Part shown: in pieces, positions 54,549-64,000 of the stretch | Position numbering within the stretch: position 1 is the first letter of the stretch | Layout: the number at the start of each line of letters is the position of its first letter | Assembly (NCBI GenBank): GCA_947000775.1 | Contig: CAMQGK010000052.1 | Location: 28,801,501-28,865,500, forward strand | Reading direction: 5' to 3' | Source: Pterois miles | Taxonomy: Eukaryota; Chordata; Actinopteri; Perciformes; Scorpaenidae | Length of the DNA: 64,000 nucleotides | The notes under the pieces: generated by a model | Seen by the model: the letters and a program-made list of their open reading frames with translations, nothing else | The model's database searches: none | Told to the model about the DNA's origin: nothing | Position numbers and translations under genes: made by a program

Positions 54549-55194
54549 ACTACAAGTTAAAAGATGAGTTAAAAGATGTATACTGATGATAAACCAAGCT
54601 CAATTTCAAGAAAAATTACACATTACATATGAATCACCATTTTATTACGTAACATTGCAAGTTGATTTGCTTCACATGATGATTTACTGTATCCTCCACA
54701 TGTCTATAATTACAATATAGTAATAGTATAAGCAGTAATACTAGCAGAAGTGTGGCTTTGTAAGTATTTTATATTTTCTCTGAAATATTTATAGTCTACA
54801 CATACTATACTTGAGACAAATGTGTTTTCTATTGTCATCAATTACATTATAATAAATTGGTTTAAATGTGTGTATAGATACATGTACATTAAAAGACGTT
54901 TAACTTCACCACAAAGACCCAACAGTGTTGCAACACATAAGTTATATTCAGGTATTTGATAAACAACAACTAGAGCTACTACTCCTGAAAAACTGAATTG
55001 TGAAACTGGCAGAGTTGAAAGCTGAACTGCATGACCCAAAAATAAGAGCTGAAATACATTACTAGAAAAGCAGGAAGCTAAACTGTAAATATGGAAGTTT
55101 TAATTAATTAACTCATTGTACAGAAAGCAGTTTTTGGACTTTTAAAAATGTAAGAGGCATTAGGCAGAAAGTAGTATTTGGGTGGAAAGCAGCA
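54549..55194. other. OR9 3' flank
   Basis: AT-rich and homologous to 37606-38261 behind OR6. No gene. Confidence 0.7.
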
Positions 55195-55370
55195 GTAGTA
55201 CTAGTAGTAGCAGCAGGAACAAGAGCAGGAGCAGAAGAAATAGTAGTAGTAGGAGTAGTAGTCGCTGAAGCAGCAGTAGTGGTAGTAGTGGTCGTAGTAA
55301 TAGTTGTAGCAGCAGTAGTAGTGGTAGTAGTGGTCGTAGTAATAGTTGTAGCAGCAGTAGTAGAGATAGT
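55195..55370. repeat. Trinucleotide-based minisatellite (short allele)
   Basis: AGCAGTAGTAGTGGTAGTAG-type units, homologous to but much shorter than 38262-38722; both end at GAGATAGTCACAATCACCAG. Confidence 0.92.
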
Positions 55371-55942
55371 CACAATCACCAGTGTCTGTCTAGCAGCGAT
55401 CAAACATTGCCGTGGTGATGGAAAATGCTAAGTGAATCCTCGATCAGACAGTCTGTAACTATATAGGCTTTAAAGCAATTTAAACTTATATACTCAATAG
55501 GGCTTTTATTTTGAAGGGGTAGGTGGGAGAGAGATAGAGAGATAGAAAAGAAGAGAGAATAAAAGCATAAATATCCTTATGTATGTGTGGCCCTGTTCAC
55601 ACTTGGCATTAACACACGTCCTGAGTGATCTGAACACAAGTGGACATCTGTTCACACCTCAATGCATGTTGAGATTGTTCACACCTGTACTTAGAGCTGT
55701 CCATTTGTGATCGGATCACTGAGGACACGTTAATACCAGGTTTGACAGAGCCTCTGAGAGTACATGTCCGTTGGTGTGTGTGAGAGAGACAAAGGTACTT
55801 TTACACCTGAAAGATGTTTAGATTTGAATCTATTCACAATTAAAAAGGCAGAGAAAGCTCCCAAAAAGAGCTCAAGAGCAATGCACCAATCAGAAACAAG
55901 ACAGAAACTGATGGAGGTCTAATCAGCCAATCAGAATCACCT

Positions 55943-56735
55943 GTGTGTTTATGTCTGAAAATTGCAGAATCACGGCTGGCCATAGTTTCAAGCCACAGTC
56001 ACCTCTCAAATAACCACCTGGCTGGGCAACTACACCAAGTCCTCACTCTCCTGGGAACTACACCTTCATTGACTCAGCCTGCTGAGAATCCTGCTGCTCC
56101 ATCATCCCTGTGTTTGGCCTCCCAGGAAAACTCTGGTGACTGTAGAACATTTTTAGTCCAGTGTGAGGTGCACTTTAGAAAAAACCCAGCAGCCTTTGTG
56201 TCAGATCAGGCTAAAGTGGCTTTTATTGCGTCTCATTTAACTGTCCGGGCCACTGCTGATCGGTCACTCCCCATGTTCAGAGACCACAAGCATGATATTT
56301 GACCATACCTCACCGGCCAGAGAAGCCTCTCGGGTCCTCATGCACATTAATCAGTGTCACCGTCAAGTACTCGATTACGCCATTGAGCTCCGCACTGTAG
56401 CCGCAGATAGCAGGTAGAACACACCAGCCTTGATAGCCGCTTTTGTGAGTGGACTTTCAGAACCCATAAAAGATCATTTAGCACCCTTAGAGGGATCTAG
56501 AAGCCATCTTAGCCATGTCAATCTGAGTGGACAACAGGCTCCGAGAGAGGGAGAAGACGCGGCACCAGACTGCAGTTCCCCCTCCCAGGCATCGGGGGCA
56601 CCCTCCAGGAATCCATGTCGGTCAGATCTGAGGAGACAGTGCGTCCACATGCATCGGAGGAGCCAGTGCAGCTGGGGAGGACCAGGATCTCTCCAGAGGA
56701 GAGGCGGCGTCATCTGCATCTTTGATCCATGTTTC
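55943..56735 (+). pseudogene. Gypsy-type gag fragment
   Basis: The frame has SGDCRTFLVQCEVHFRKNPA and VSDQAKVAFIASHL, which is capsid-region gag, then after frame breaks FVSGLSEPIKDHLAPLEGSR, equivalent to FLHGLAEPVKDQLAPLDL of the element at 46233. It has stops and frameshifts, no LTRs seen, and is cut off at 56740 by a pogo-like insertion. It is a separate, older Gypsy remnant. Confidence 0.7.
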
Positions 56736-56954
56736 AAGTACCGTATTTTCCGGACTATAAAACGCACTTAAAATCCTTACATTTTCTCAAAAGTCGACAG
56801 TGCACCTTATAATACGGTGCGCCTTATAGGTGGATTTTGCTTGTGCTCACTGACCTCCTCAAACCAATTTTATGTGGTACAGGGTGCTCAAAAATCTGTC
56901 AAAATGTTTTATTATGAGTTTAGTAAGCTTCAGGGCTGCACCACTGGGTGGACT

Positions 56955-57190
56955 GTAGGAGCATTACGGTAACAGTAGTCAGGCGGCTCATGGAGTAATA
57001 CGTACTGGCAGTAGTCAGGCGCCTCGCGGAGTAATACGTTCTGACAATAGTCAGGCGCCTCTCGGAGTAATATGTACTGACAGTAGTCAGGCGCCTCGCG
57101 GAGTAATACGTACTGACAGTAGTCAGGCGCCTCTCGGAGTAATATGTACTGACAGTTGTCAGGTGCCTCACGGAGTAATATGTACGGTTA
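56955..57190. repeat. ~39-bp minisatellite inside the pogo-like element
   Basis: About six units of AGTAGTCAGGCGCCTCGCGG followed by AGTAATACGTACTGAC. The same unit, inverted, forms the array at 62385-62625 in the second pogo-like element, so it belongs to the family. Confidence 0.92.
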
Positions 57191-57711
57191 CTGTGCTTTG
57201 GAAGATAGGCATCATAACATTATCATGTGAGTATAAGGAACCCAAAATGGCACGCGGATTTCAAGCTTAAGGCTATCAGTCACGCAGCAGAACATGGGAA
57301 TAGAGCAGCGGTGAGAGAAGTTAATATTAATGAATCAATGGTACAGAAGTGGAGGAAGCAAAGGAGATGACCAGCCCCATGTAAAGAAGACCAAACAGAA
57401 TTTCCGAGGGAACAAAGAACAGTGGGTTATTCAACAGAGAGCAGCAGGTAGAAGCGTCTCTACAGTTTCTATTCAACTCAAGGCAACAGCGTTAGCACTT
57501 TACAAAAGTGACCTCGAAAGTAAATCAACGACTTTCGAGGAGGAGAAATCAAGAGGCCGAATGACTGTTTCCTCAACTCTCCGTCCCTGTTGATCTGCGA
57601 CTCCGTGCGTGCCCATATCTTCGACACTGTCAAGAAGAAAGTGAAGCGGAGCTTGCAATCATTCCAGGTGGATTAACTAAAGAACTCCAAACGCTAGATA
57701 CTGGCGCCAAC

Positions 57712-57990
57712 ATGTCGATCAAAGTTAAACTGCAAGCTGCGTGGGAGCGTTGGATGACAGAAGGCGGACACACATTCACCAAGACAGGGAGGCAACGCAG
57801 GGCGAGTTACTCCACTATCTGCCAATGTATCACGAAGGCAGGAATCATCACTGAACAGCTAAGGAACAGCAACGAAACTGACTCGGATAATGACGAGACG
57901 GATTCGGGCGTGCTTGATGCCGAAGTCGCCCAAGTCTTTAACTCAGACACTGATGATGAAGGATTTGATGGATTTGTGGATGAGGAATGA
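57712..57990 (+). pseudogene. pogo-like transposase C-terminal fragment
   Basis: 92-aa frame: MSIKVKLQAAWERWMTEGGH, GRQRRASYSTICQCITKAGI, then an Asp/Glu-rich end (NSDTDDEGFDGFVDEE). This matches the tail following the DDE domain of pogo/Tigger-type transposases. No catalytic residues lie in this part. Confidence 0.6.
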
Positions 57991-58397
57991 ACTGAAAAAA
58001 ACTGAAAGTAAGTGTATTGTTTTGTATTTTGTGTGTTCCAACTGAAAAATGTTGAGAGTTATTGAAGTTATTGAGTTGTTAAATTAATAGAATCAAGTTT
58101 GACTTATCTGACCGTTTTGTTTCACTTATAATCCGGTGCGGTTTATAATCCAATGCGCCTTATATATGAAAAAAGACGATATTATTGATAGTGCGCCTTA
58201 TAATCCGGTGCACCTTATGGTCCGGAAAATACGGTAGTATTGTTGAACCTTAGTAAGATTATTTTGTGTTGTTTTTTTTCCCCCTCGTGAGTGTTTTGTT
58301 TTAAACTTGTTATTGTCCTTCTGAGTGATTTGTGTCATAATTTGAGTCCTCCTTGTGATCGTTTTATGTTTGTCTTTTGTTAGAGATTGGACTATTA

Positions 58398-58618
58398 AAA
58401 TCCATCCATCCATCTTCAACCGCTTATCCCGTTAGGGGTCGTGGGGGGGCTGGAGCCTGGCCTGGCTGGGCGAAGGGGGGTTCACCCTGGACAGGTCGCC
58501 AGTCCATCGCAGGGCACATAGAGACAGCCATTCACACTCACATTCACACCAACGGGCAATTTAGAGTCATCAATTAACCTAAACAGCATGTCTTTGGACG
58601 GTGGGAGGAAGCCGGATC
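58398..58618 (-). mobile_element. Second SINE family, truncated copy d
   Basis: CCATCCATCCATCTTCAACC to GGTGGGAGGAAGCCGG on the plus strand. The tRNA-like head is missing, i.e. 5'-truncated in its sense. Confidence 0.85.
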
Positions 58619-58689
58619 TGCACGGTGGAAACACCTCGGCCGTCTGCTCTCTGTGTGTTCACCTAGTCCTCAAGAACGTTTAACTTCGG

Positions 58690-59105
58690 GCCATCTGCTT
58701 TTATTACCTCTGAAAGCTTTTGTCGTCTTTTTGCACTGAATCAGGTCTTCACGCTGCAGTCTCCAACATCTCACCATTGATTCATTGATGCCAAGCTTAC
58801 GTGCAGCAGCTTCCTTCTTGGACAGCCAGATCGATTGCTTTTAACTTAAAAGCTGCATCATATGCATTTCTTTGTTTGTTTTCCATGATGAGGGTGTGTG
58901 CATGACATGCAAAATGATTGATAAAAGTTAAGCTAAAAACTAGCGTCTTCCTCGGCGCATCACCTCTTCCACCATCTGTCTCGCTATTCCGCTTCCTTCT
59001 AGAGCGCCCCCTGGAGGCCGTCAGCCAGTAAAAATCTATAGATTAGCCGCATCATTGTATAAGACGCAGGGTTCAAAACGTGGGGAAAAAGTAGCGGCTC
59101 TTTCG
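58690..59105 (-). mobile_element. Second pogo-like family, 5' fragment
   Basis: On the minus strand a terminal-repeat-like CCACGTTTTGAACCCTGCGT precedes a start MENKQRNAYDAAFKLKAIDL, then after a one-base shift ARKLGINESMV, the DNA-binding helix-turn-helix of pogo/CENP-B-like transposases. The rest is missing. It differs from the 56741 element in end sequence. Confidence 0.6.
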
Positions 59106-59209
59106 AAAAGAGCAGTAGCATTGCTAAAACCCTAACGATACCCATCTCTACTGATGTTATACAGTAAGTACAAAACGTTATGTTATTTTGTTATTATCAG
59201 TTGTTCTGC

Positions 59210-59435
59210 TCCTCTGACCTTGAAGAAAAATCAGGTGCAGACCTTTAGGTAATATGTTTGAAAACCCCTGGACTAGAGTAATGAAAATACAGGGATGGCC
59301 TGAAGATGTTTGTGGATAACTTTCCATTTTGTATGTGAACTGGATAGATATCTCTGCAAAAAGAATAGATATTTTTACTTATCTAAGATTACAAACTGTG
59401 GAAGATCAATTGTGCTTCTTTGTTATAATTACATC
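59210..59435 (+). other. Relic of an OR 5' flank, part 1
   Basis: CAGGTGCAGACCTTTAGGTA and CTGAAGATGTTTGTGGATAA to TTGTTATAATTACATC match the OR6-OR9 upstream cassette, but the segment between (E-box, TATA-like box and start region) is absent. A solo LTR follows immediately. Confidence 0.85.
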
Positions 59436-59970
59436 TGACACGCCAGGCTGGGCAGGCAGAGTCAGACTCACAGGCACAACTCAGATAACAGGTGGATTCA
59501 AACAACGCTAGGTCTTTATTACAGAAACTGGTCGGTACACGGAAAGGCAAAAACTCACAGGCAAACAATTCCAGTCTGGCAGGCAAAATGCAGGGTCAAA
59601 AAAAAAAGCTGAGGATTCGGTACACGGAAGTCAAAGCCACTAGGAAGAAAACGCTGGTAAGTAAGTCACAAAGGAACAAAACGAACTGGCACAGAAGGGA
59701 AGGAAGACTCAGCTTAAATACCCGTGGGGGGAGTGACTAACTATGGACAGGTGGACACAATCAGGGGTGGGGGAGAAGATCAGACGCAGGTGAGTGGAGA
59801 CGAAAGTAGGTCAGTGAAGTCATTCATTCAGAGGGGCGGGAGCATGCAGGCAGGAAGTGAAGTGCGCTGAAATGAGAGGGAGAATTAGATTTCACAATCA
59901 AACAGGAAGTGCTCACATGAAACATGAAAAAACATAGGAAACCCATGACCTACGATTAGCAGACGTTACA
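59436..59970. mobile_element. Solo LTR of a Gypsy-type element
   Basis: 535 bp, TGACACGCCAGG ... CAGACGTTACA, with target duplication ACATC (59431-59435, 59971-59975). It resembles 60284-60819 (GGGCGGGAGCATGCAGGCAG, AACAGGAAGTGC). It is inserted in the relic OR 5' cassette. Confidence 0.93.
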
Positions 59971-59975
59971 ACATC

Positions 59976-60102
59976 ATAATGAAAGTCTGAAATGATATTT
60001 CAGATAAGTCAAATTGATTATCTATATCGATGAAAAGATGATCTATCTCAGTTTCAACGGACTCAGCTTCAACGTGTCTCTTTTATGTTGTATGCAACTT
60101 CG
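59976..60102 (+). pseudogene. OR10 relic: 5' cassette end and first ~6 codons
   Basis: GATGAAAAGATGATCTATCT and CTTTTATGTTGTATGCAACT match the OR6-OR9 start, with the ATG at 60085. After ATGTTGTATGCAACTTCG the sequence changes at once to Tc1 transposon sequence. The remaining 317 or so codons of the receptor are gone; the receptor 3' flank reappears at 61520. Confidence 0.9.
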
Positions 60103-61520
60103 ACATAATTTTGATCCTGCTGGAAGTAGCCATCAGAAGATGATACACTGTGGTCATAAAGGGATGGACATGGTCAGCAACGATACTCAGGTAGGCTGCG
60201 GCATTTAAACAATGCTCAGTCGGTACTAAGGGGCCCAAAGTGTGCCAAGAAACTATCCCCCACACCATTACACCACCACCAGCTGTAACGCCGGACTAAG
60301 GCAGGCAGAACAGAACTCAAAAGCACAACTCAGAGGACAGGCAGATTCAATCAACGCTGACAGTTTATTACCAGGCAAGGGTCGGTACACGTGAAGGCAG
60401 TCAATCAGGCAGACAAAATCCAAACCGGCAGGCAAAACTCGGGGGTCGAAAAACACAAGCAGAATACTCTGTACACGGAAGTCGGAATGCACTAGGAAGA
60501 ACGCTGGTTGTTTGTCACGGAGGATCAAAACAAACTGGCACAGAAGGGCAGGGGAACACAGCTTAAATACCGTGAGGGGAGTGATTAACTATCAACAAGT
60601 GGACACAATCAGGGGCGGGGGAAGACGATCAGACGCAGGTGAGTGGAGACGAAAAGTGGGTCAGTGAAGTCATTCATTCAGAGGGGCGGGAGCATGCAGG
60701 CAGGAAGTGAAGTGCACTGAAACGAGAGGGAGGGTTAGGATTTCACAATCAAACAGGAAGTGCACACAGTAAACATGAAAGACAAGGAAACCCATCACCT
60801 ATGTTTAGCGGACGTTACACCAGCAGCAGCCTGAACCGTTGATACAAGGCAGGATGGATCCACGCTTTCATGTTGTTTACACCAAACTCTGACCCTGCCA
60901 TCTGAATGTTGCAGCTGAAATCCAGACTCGTCAGACCAAGCAACATTTTTCCAATCTTCTATTGTCCAATTTTGCTGAGCCTGTGTGAATTGTAACCTTA
61001 GTTTCCTGTTTCCTGCACCCGGTGTGGTCTTCTGCTGTTGTAGCCCATCTTCTCCAAGGTTCGACATATTGTGCGTTCAGAGATGGCGTTCTGCATTCCT
61101 TGGTTGTAACGAGTGATTATTTGAGTTACTGTTGCCTTTCTATCATCTCCAACCAGTCTGCACGTTCTCCTCTGACCTCTCACATTAGCAAGGCATTTTC
61201 GTCCACACAACTGCCACTCACTGGATAGTTTCTCTTTTTCGGATCATTCTCTGTAAACTCTAGAGATGGTTGTGCGTGAAAATCCCACTCGATCAGCAGT
61301 TTCTGAAATACTCAGACCAGTCTGGCACCAACAACCATGCCACGTTCAAACTCACTTAAATCCCCTTTCTTCCCCATTCTGATGATCAGTTTGAACTTCA
61401 GCAAGTTGTCTTGACTAGGCCCACACGCCTAAATGCATTGAGTTGCAGCCATGTGATTGGCTGATTAGCTAACAAGCAACAAGCAAGACAGGTGTACCTA
61501 ATAATGTGGCCGGTGAGTGC
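60103..61520 (-). mobile_element. Tc1-like transposon, truncated
   Basis: Minus-strand sense, starting at the right end (CACTCACCGGCCACATTATT, the end repeat). Transposase parts in order: helix-turn-helix remnants, KMGYNSRRPHRV, WTIEDWKNVAWSDESGFQLQ (first catalytic Asp), VWGIVSWHTLGPLVPTEHCL, and SSDGYFQQD, where it stops at the second catalytic Asp. The other end is missing. A solo LTR interrupts it at 60284-60819. Confidence 0.88.
60284..60819. mobile_element. Solo LTR inside the Tc1-like element
   Basis: 536 bp, TGTAACGCCGGA ... CGGACGTTACA, target duplication CCAGC (60279-60283, 60820-60824). Closest to the solo LTR at 59436, showing two insertions of one subfamily within 1.4 kb. Confidence 0.94.
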
Positions 61521-61835
61521 ATATTGATGATAAACAAAGCTCACTTTCTTGAATTATTAAACATTACATATTAGAGTTCCACATGATGATTTACTGTATC
61601 CTCCACATGTCTATAATTATAAAATAGTTATAGTATAAGCAGTAAAACTAGCATTAGTGTGGCTTTGTTTTGACAAAGTATGTTATATTCTTTCCAAAAT
61701 ATTTATAGTTTGCATGTACTACATTTGAGACACATGTATTTTCTATTGTCATCAATTGCATTACAATAAATTGGTTTAAATATATATATGTATAGACACA
61801 TGTATATCAAAGACTTTTAACTTCATCGCCCTTCA
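61521..61835 (+). other. Relic of the OR10 3' flank
   Basis: ATTGATGATAAACAAAGCTC, CATGTCTATAATTATAAAAT and AATAAATTGGTTTAAATAT match the sequence 3' of OR6 and OR9 (e.g. 54580-54860). This fixes the position of a lost receptor between 60102 and 61520. Confidence 0.85.
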
Positions 61836-62103
61836 TCACCCTGGACAGGTCGCCAGTCCATCGCAGGGCACATAGAGACAGACAACCATTCACGCTCACA
61901 TTCACACCTACGGGCAATTTAGAGTCATCAATTAACCTGAACAGCATGTCTTTGGACTGTGGGAGGAAGCCGGAGAACCCCGAGAGAACCCACGCTTACA
62001 CGGGGAGAACATGCAAACTCCACACAGAAGAGTCCCAAGCCGGAATCGAACCTGCAACCCTCTTGCTGTGAGGCGAGAGTGCTAACCACTGCACCACCGT
62101 GCA
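61836..62103 (-). mobile_element. Second SINE family, copy e
   Basis: Minus strand: head CACGGTGGTGCAGTGGTTAG with box B GGTTCGATTCC, then the body, cut off before the tail at CACCCTGGACAGG. It lies in the relic OR 3' flank, which resumes at 62104 (CAAACTGTAAATGTGGAAGT). Confidence 0.88.
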
Positions 62104-62129
62104 AACTGTAAATGTGGAAGTTTAAATTA

Positions 62130-62824
62130 CTGTATTTTCCAGACCATAAGGCGCACCGGATTATAAGTGAAACAAAATGGTTAGATAAATCAAACTTGAT
62201 TCTATTAATTTAACAACTCAATAACTTCAATAACACAACATTTTTCAGTTGGAACACACAAAATACAAAACAATACAAGACTGATAGCTTAAAGCTTGAA
62301 CTCCGTGTGCCATTTTGGGTTCCTTATACTCACATGATAATATTACGGTGTCTATCTCTCAAAGCACAGTAACAGTACATATTACTCCACGAGGCGCCTG
62401 ACTACTGTCAGTAGTATTACTCTACGAGGCGCCTGACTACTGTCAGTAGTATTACTCCGCCAGATGCCTGACTACTGTCAGTAGTATTACTCCGCCAGGC
62501 GCCTGACTACTGTCAGTAGTATTACTCCGCCAGGCGCCTGACTACTGTCAGTAGTATTACTCCGCCAGATGCCTGACTACTGTCAGCAGAATTACTCCAC
62601 CAGCTGCCTGACTAATGTTACTGTAGAGCTCCTACAATCCACCCAGACAAATTTTGAGGTTTTTGACAGATTTTTGAGTGCCCTGTACCACATAAAATTA
62701 GTTCGAGGAGGTCAGTAACCAAAACCAAAATCCACCCATAAGGCGCACTGTATTATAAGGCGCACTGTCGAATGTTGAGAAAATTTAAGGATTTTAAGTG
62801 CATCTTATAGTCCGGAACATACTG
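62130..62824 (-). mobile_element. pogo-like MITE
   Basis: Ends CTGTATTTTCCAGACCATAA and TTATAGTCCGGAACATACTG with TA on both sides (62128-62129, 62825-62826). It contains the family minisatellite and no transposase. Relative to 56741 its interior is inverted. The flank is the OR 3' sequence AAGTTTAAATTA. Confidence 0.88.
62385..62625. repeat. ~39-bp minisatellite inside the pogo-like MITE
   Basis: Six units of the type GGCGCCTGACTACTGTCAGT followed by AGTATTACTCCGCCA, the reverse complement of the unit at 56955-57190. Confidence 0.92.
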
Positions 62825-63129
62825 TAATTTATTTTCACGCTGCAGCATCTCCTCTGCTCTACATCCAGGCTGAGCTCCTCCAATTATACACAAACACACA
62901 TTTTTATTATTATTTTATAGACACATAAACATAAAAATGACCTTTCAATCTGCTCTGTCCTAAGTCTGGAGGTTATGATACCTCGATACCCATCGCTACT
63001 TGTGTTATGAATCCTTTATGATATTTGTTATTGCCAGGCTTTCTGCACCTTTGACCTTGAATAAAAATCAGATGCAGACCTTTGAGTAATAAGTTTGAGA
63101 ACTTCAGGACTCGGGAACTGAGAAATAAC

Positions 63130-64000
63130 TTTGAAAGGATTACATCATCCATTACTGATTTTTACTGATCTAATTAACACCCTGTTGTGTGATGGTATCA
63201 CGTGACATGTCACGACTGGAGACACAACAGGAGTGGACTCAAATGCAAGACTCTAGGCACGGGCAGTTTCCAAAAATCAGCGTTTTTAATCAAAACAGGT
63301 CGATACACGGTAGAGCAATAATCAGCAACAGTGTCCAAATCACTAGGCAAGGGCTAAGTCAAAAACAAGCAGAGTTCAATACACGGGCAAGATTACACGA
63401 GAGCACAAGGGAAATAACGCGGGTACGAAACTCACGAAAAGAGACGAACTGGCCCAGGAGGAAGGGGAAGCACACATTATATACTAGTGAAGGGAGTGAT
63501 TAACTATACACAGGTGGACACAATCAGGGCGGGGAGAAGACGATCAGAACCAGGTGAATGGTGTTCAAAACTGGGTCAAGAGGAGGTGCACAAAGGTGCG
63601 GGCGGGGAGCATGCAAAACCGGAAGTGAAGTGACCTAAACTGAAACGGGAAGTAAACTTCAAAATAAAACAGGAAGTGAGAAACACGGAACATGCAAACA
63701 AAAGAAAACCTAAGACTTGACTTTTCTCACATGAAGTGGGTGTGAGGAATGAGTTATTAAAATACATGTGAGGACAAGCAAACCCTGCAGACCAGCTCTG
63801 CTCTCATGGAATGAGGATGGCGTCAAAAATGCAAACTGTCAGCACAGGGGAAGTGTATGTGGTTAACTTTCTGTTATGCTTATGAACTAATTAGACATCC
63901 TTTAAAAAACAATGGATTTTTTACTGTTGAGTATAAACTGAGTAAGAATAACTGTCCTTATGTGATGTAATATCAAAAGCTGAATGGGGCATGGAAGGTC
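63130..64000 (+). promoter_or_regulatory. Promoter block of a further OR unit, split by an LTR
   Basis: TTACATCATCCATTACTGAT and ATGGTATCACGTGACATG precede the LTR (63208). GAAGTGGGTGTGAGGAATGA, TTATTAAAATAC (TATA-like, about 63754) and CCCTGCAGACCAGCTCTGCT (63783-63802) follow it. The E-box and TATA-like box are thus about 545 bp apart instead of about 20. The receptor itself would lie just right of the window. Confidence 0.7.
63208..63731. mobile_element. Solo LTR in an OR promoter
   Basis: TGTCACGACTGGAGACACAA ... TTTCTCACA, sharing ACATTATATACTAGTGAAGG and CAGGTGGACACAATCAGGGC with the Gypsy LTR at 46233. The duplication is ambiguous: ACATG occurs on both sides if the end is read as TCACG...CTC, whereas TG...CA ends leave TGACA/TGAAG. 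About 524 bp. Confidence 0.85.

Larger units (their letters stand above)
56741..58234 (+). mobile_element. pogo-like (Tc1/mariner superfamily) transposon, defective
   Basis: Terminal inverted repeats CCGTATTTTCCGGACTATAA and TTATGGTCCGGAAAATACGG, flanked by TA on both sides (56739-56740, 58235-58236). Inside are a 39-bp minisatellite (56955-57190), a helix-turn-helix remnant (VREVNINESMVQKW), and a C-terminal frame (57712-57990) with WMTEGGHTFTKTGRQRRASY and an acidic tail. The DDE core is missing or shattered. Transposition in trans is conceivable because the ends are well preserved. Confidence 0.88.

Overview
The window looks like nuclear DNA of a ray-finned fish, probably a percomorph. Evidence: intron-containing exons of the nucleoporin gene nup98, a eukaryotic tRNA-Val(AAC) gene, a tandem array of fish-type odorant receptors of the 'odorant receptor 131-2-like' kind, and a typical fish repeat load (tRNA-derived SINEs, LINEs, Gypsy LTR elements, a tyrosine-recombinase retroelement, Tc1 and pogo-like DNA transposons, many microsatellites). 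Species cannot be named from the sequence alone.

Layout. 1-4.9 kb: 5' end of nup98 on the minus strand (three coding exons, a likely non-coding first exon and promoter); the rest of the gene lies left of the window. 5-9.3 kb: LINE, SINE and microsatellite sequence plus one intact tRNA-Val(AAC). 9.3-14.6 kb: two intact odorant receptor genes on the minus strand (OR1, OR2) with a LINE fragment between them. 14.9-22.5 kb: no cellular gene; SINEs, a 1.9-2.0 kb direct duplication, hAT-like scraps, LINE 3' ends and a 48-bp palindrome. 23.5-27.0 kb: OR3 (divergent, frameshifted in a T9 run) and OR4 (5'-truncated pseudogene), plus strand. 28.5-30.8 kb: a degenerate LINE. 31.5-54.5 kb: five intact plus-strand receptors (OR5-OR9). 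55-64 kb: a decayed receptor unit whose coding exon is gone, invaded by Tc1, two pogo-like elements and solo LTRs, ending in the promoter of a further receptor unit.

The receptors are single-exon, 317-326 aa, seven-helix GPCRs sharing a MSLERYVAVCYPLRH block after helix 3, paired extracellular cysteines and a PRCLS(A/S)LIYG(I/L)RDQTIR end of helix 7. Upstream of OR1, OR2 and OR6-OR9 a conserved block holds an E-box-like TCACGTGA (TCATGTGA in OR1), a TATA-like box about 20-25 bp further on and a GCAGACCAGTTCTGCT-like start region; OR3 and OR5 have looser versions. This suggests each gene carries its own compact promoter and a spliced 5' UTR.

The most informative structures are mobile-element footprints. 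A tyrosine-recombinase retroelement upstream of OR7 shows left, right and internal junctions sharing the same ATT core, as expected for circle integration without target duplication. A Gypsy element upstream of OR8 has a scrambled RNase H/integrase region and a second LTR nested in its gag zinc knuckle. Further LTRs of the same kind sit in the 59-64 kb region, one splitting a receptor promoter between E-box and TATA-like box. I did not find a wholly new gene system; the novelty candidates are the promoter block, the clustering of insertions beside it, and the element rearrangements.
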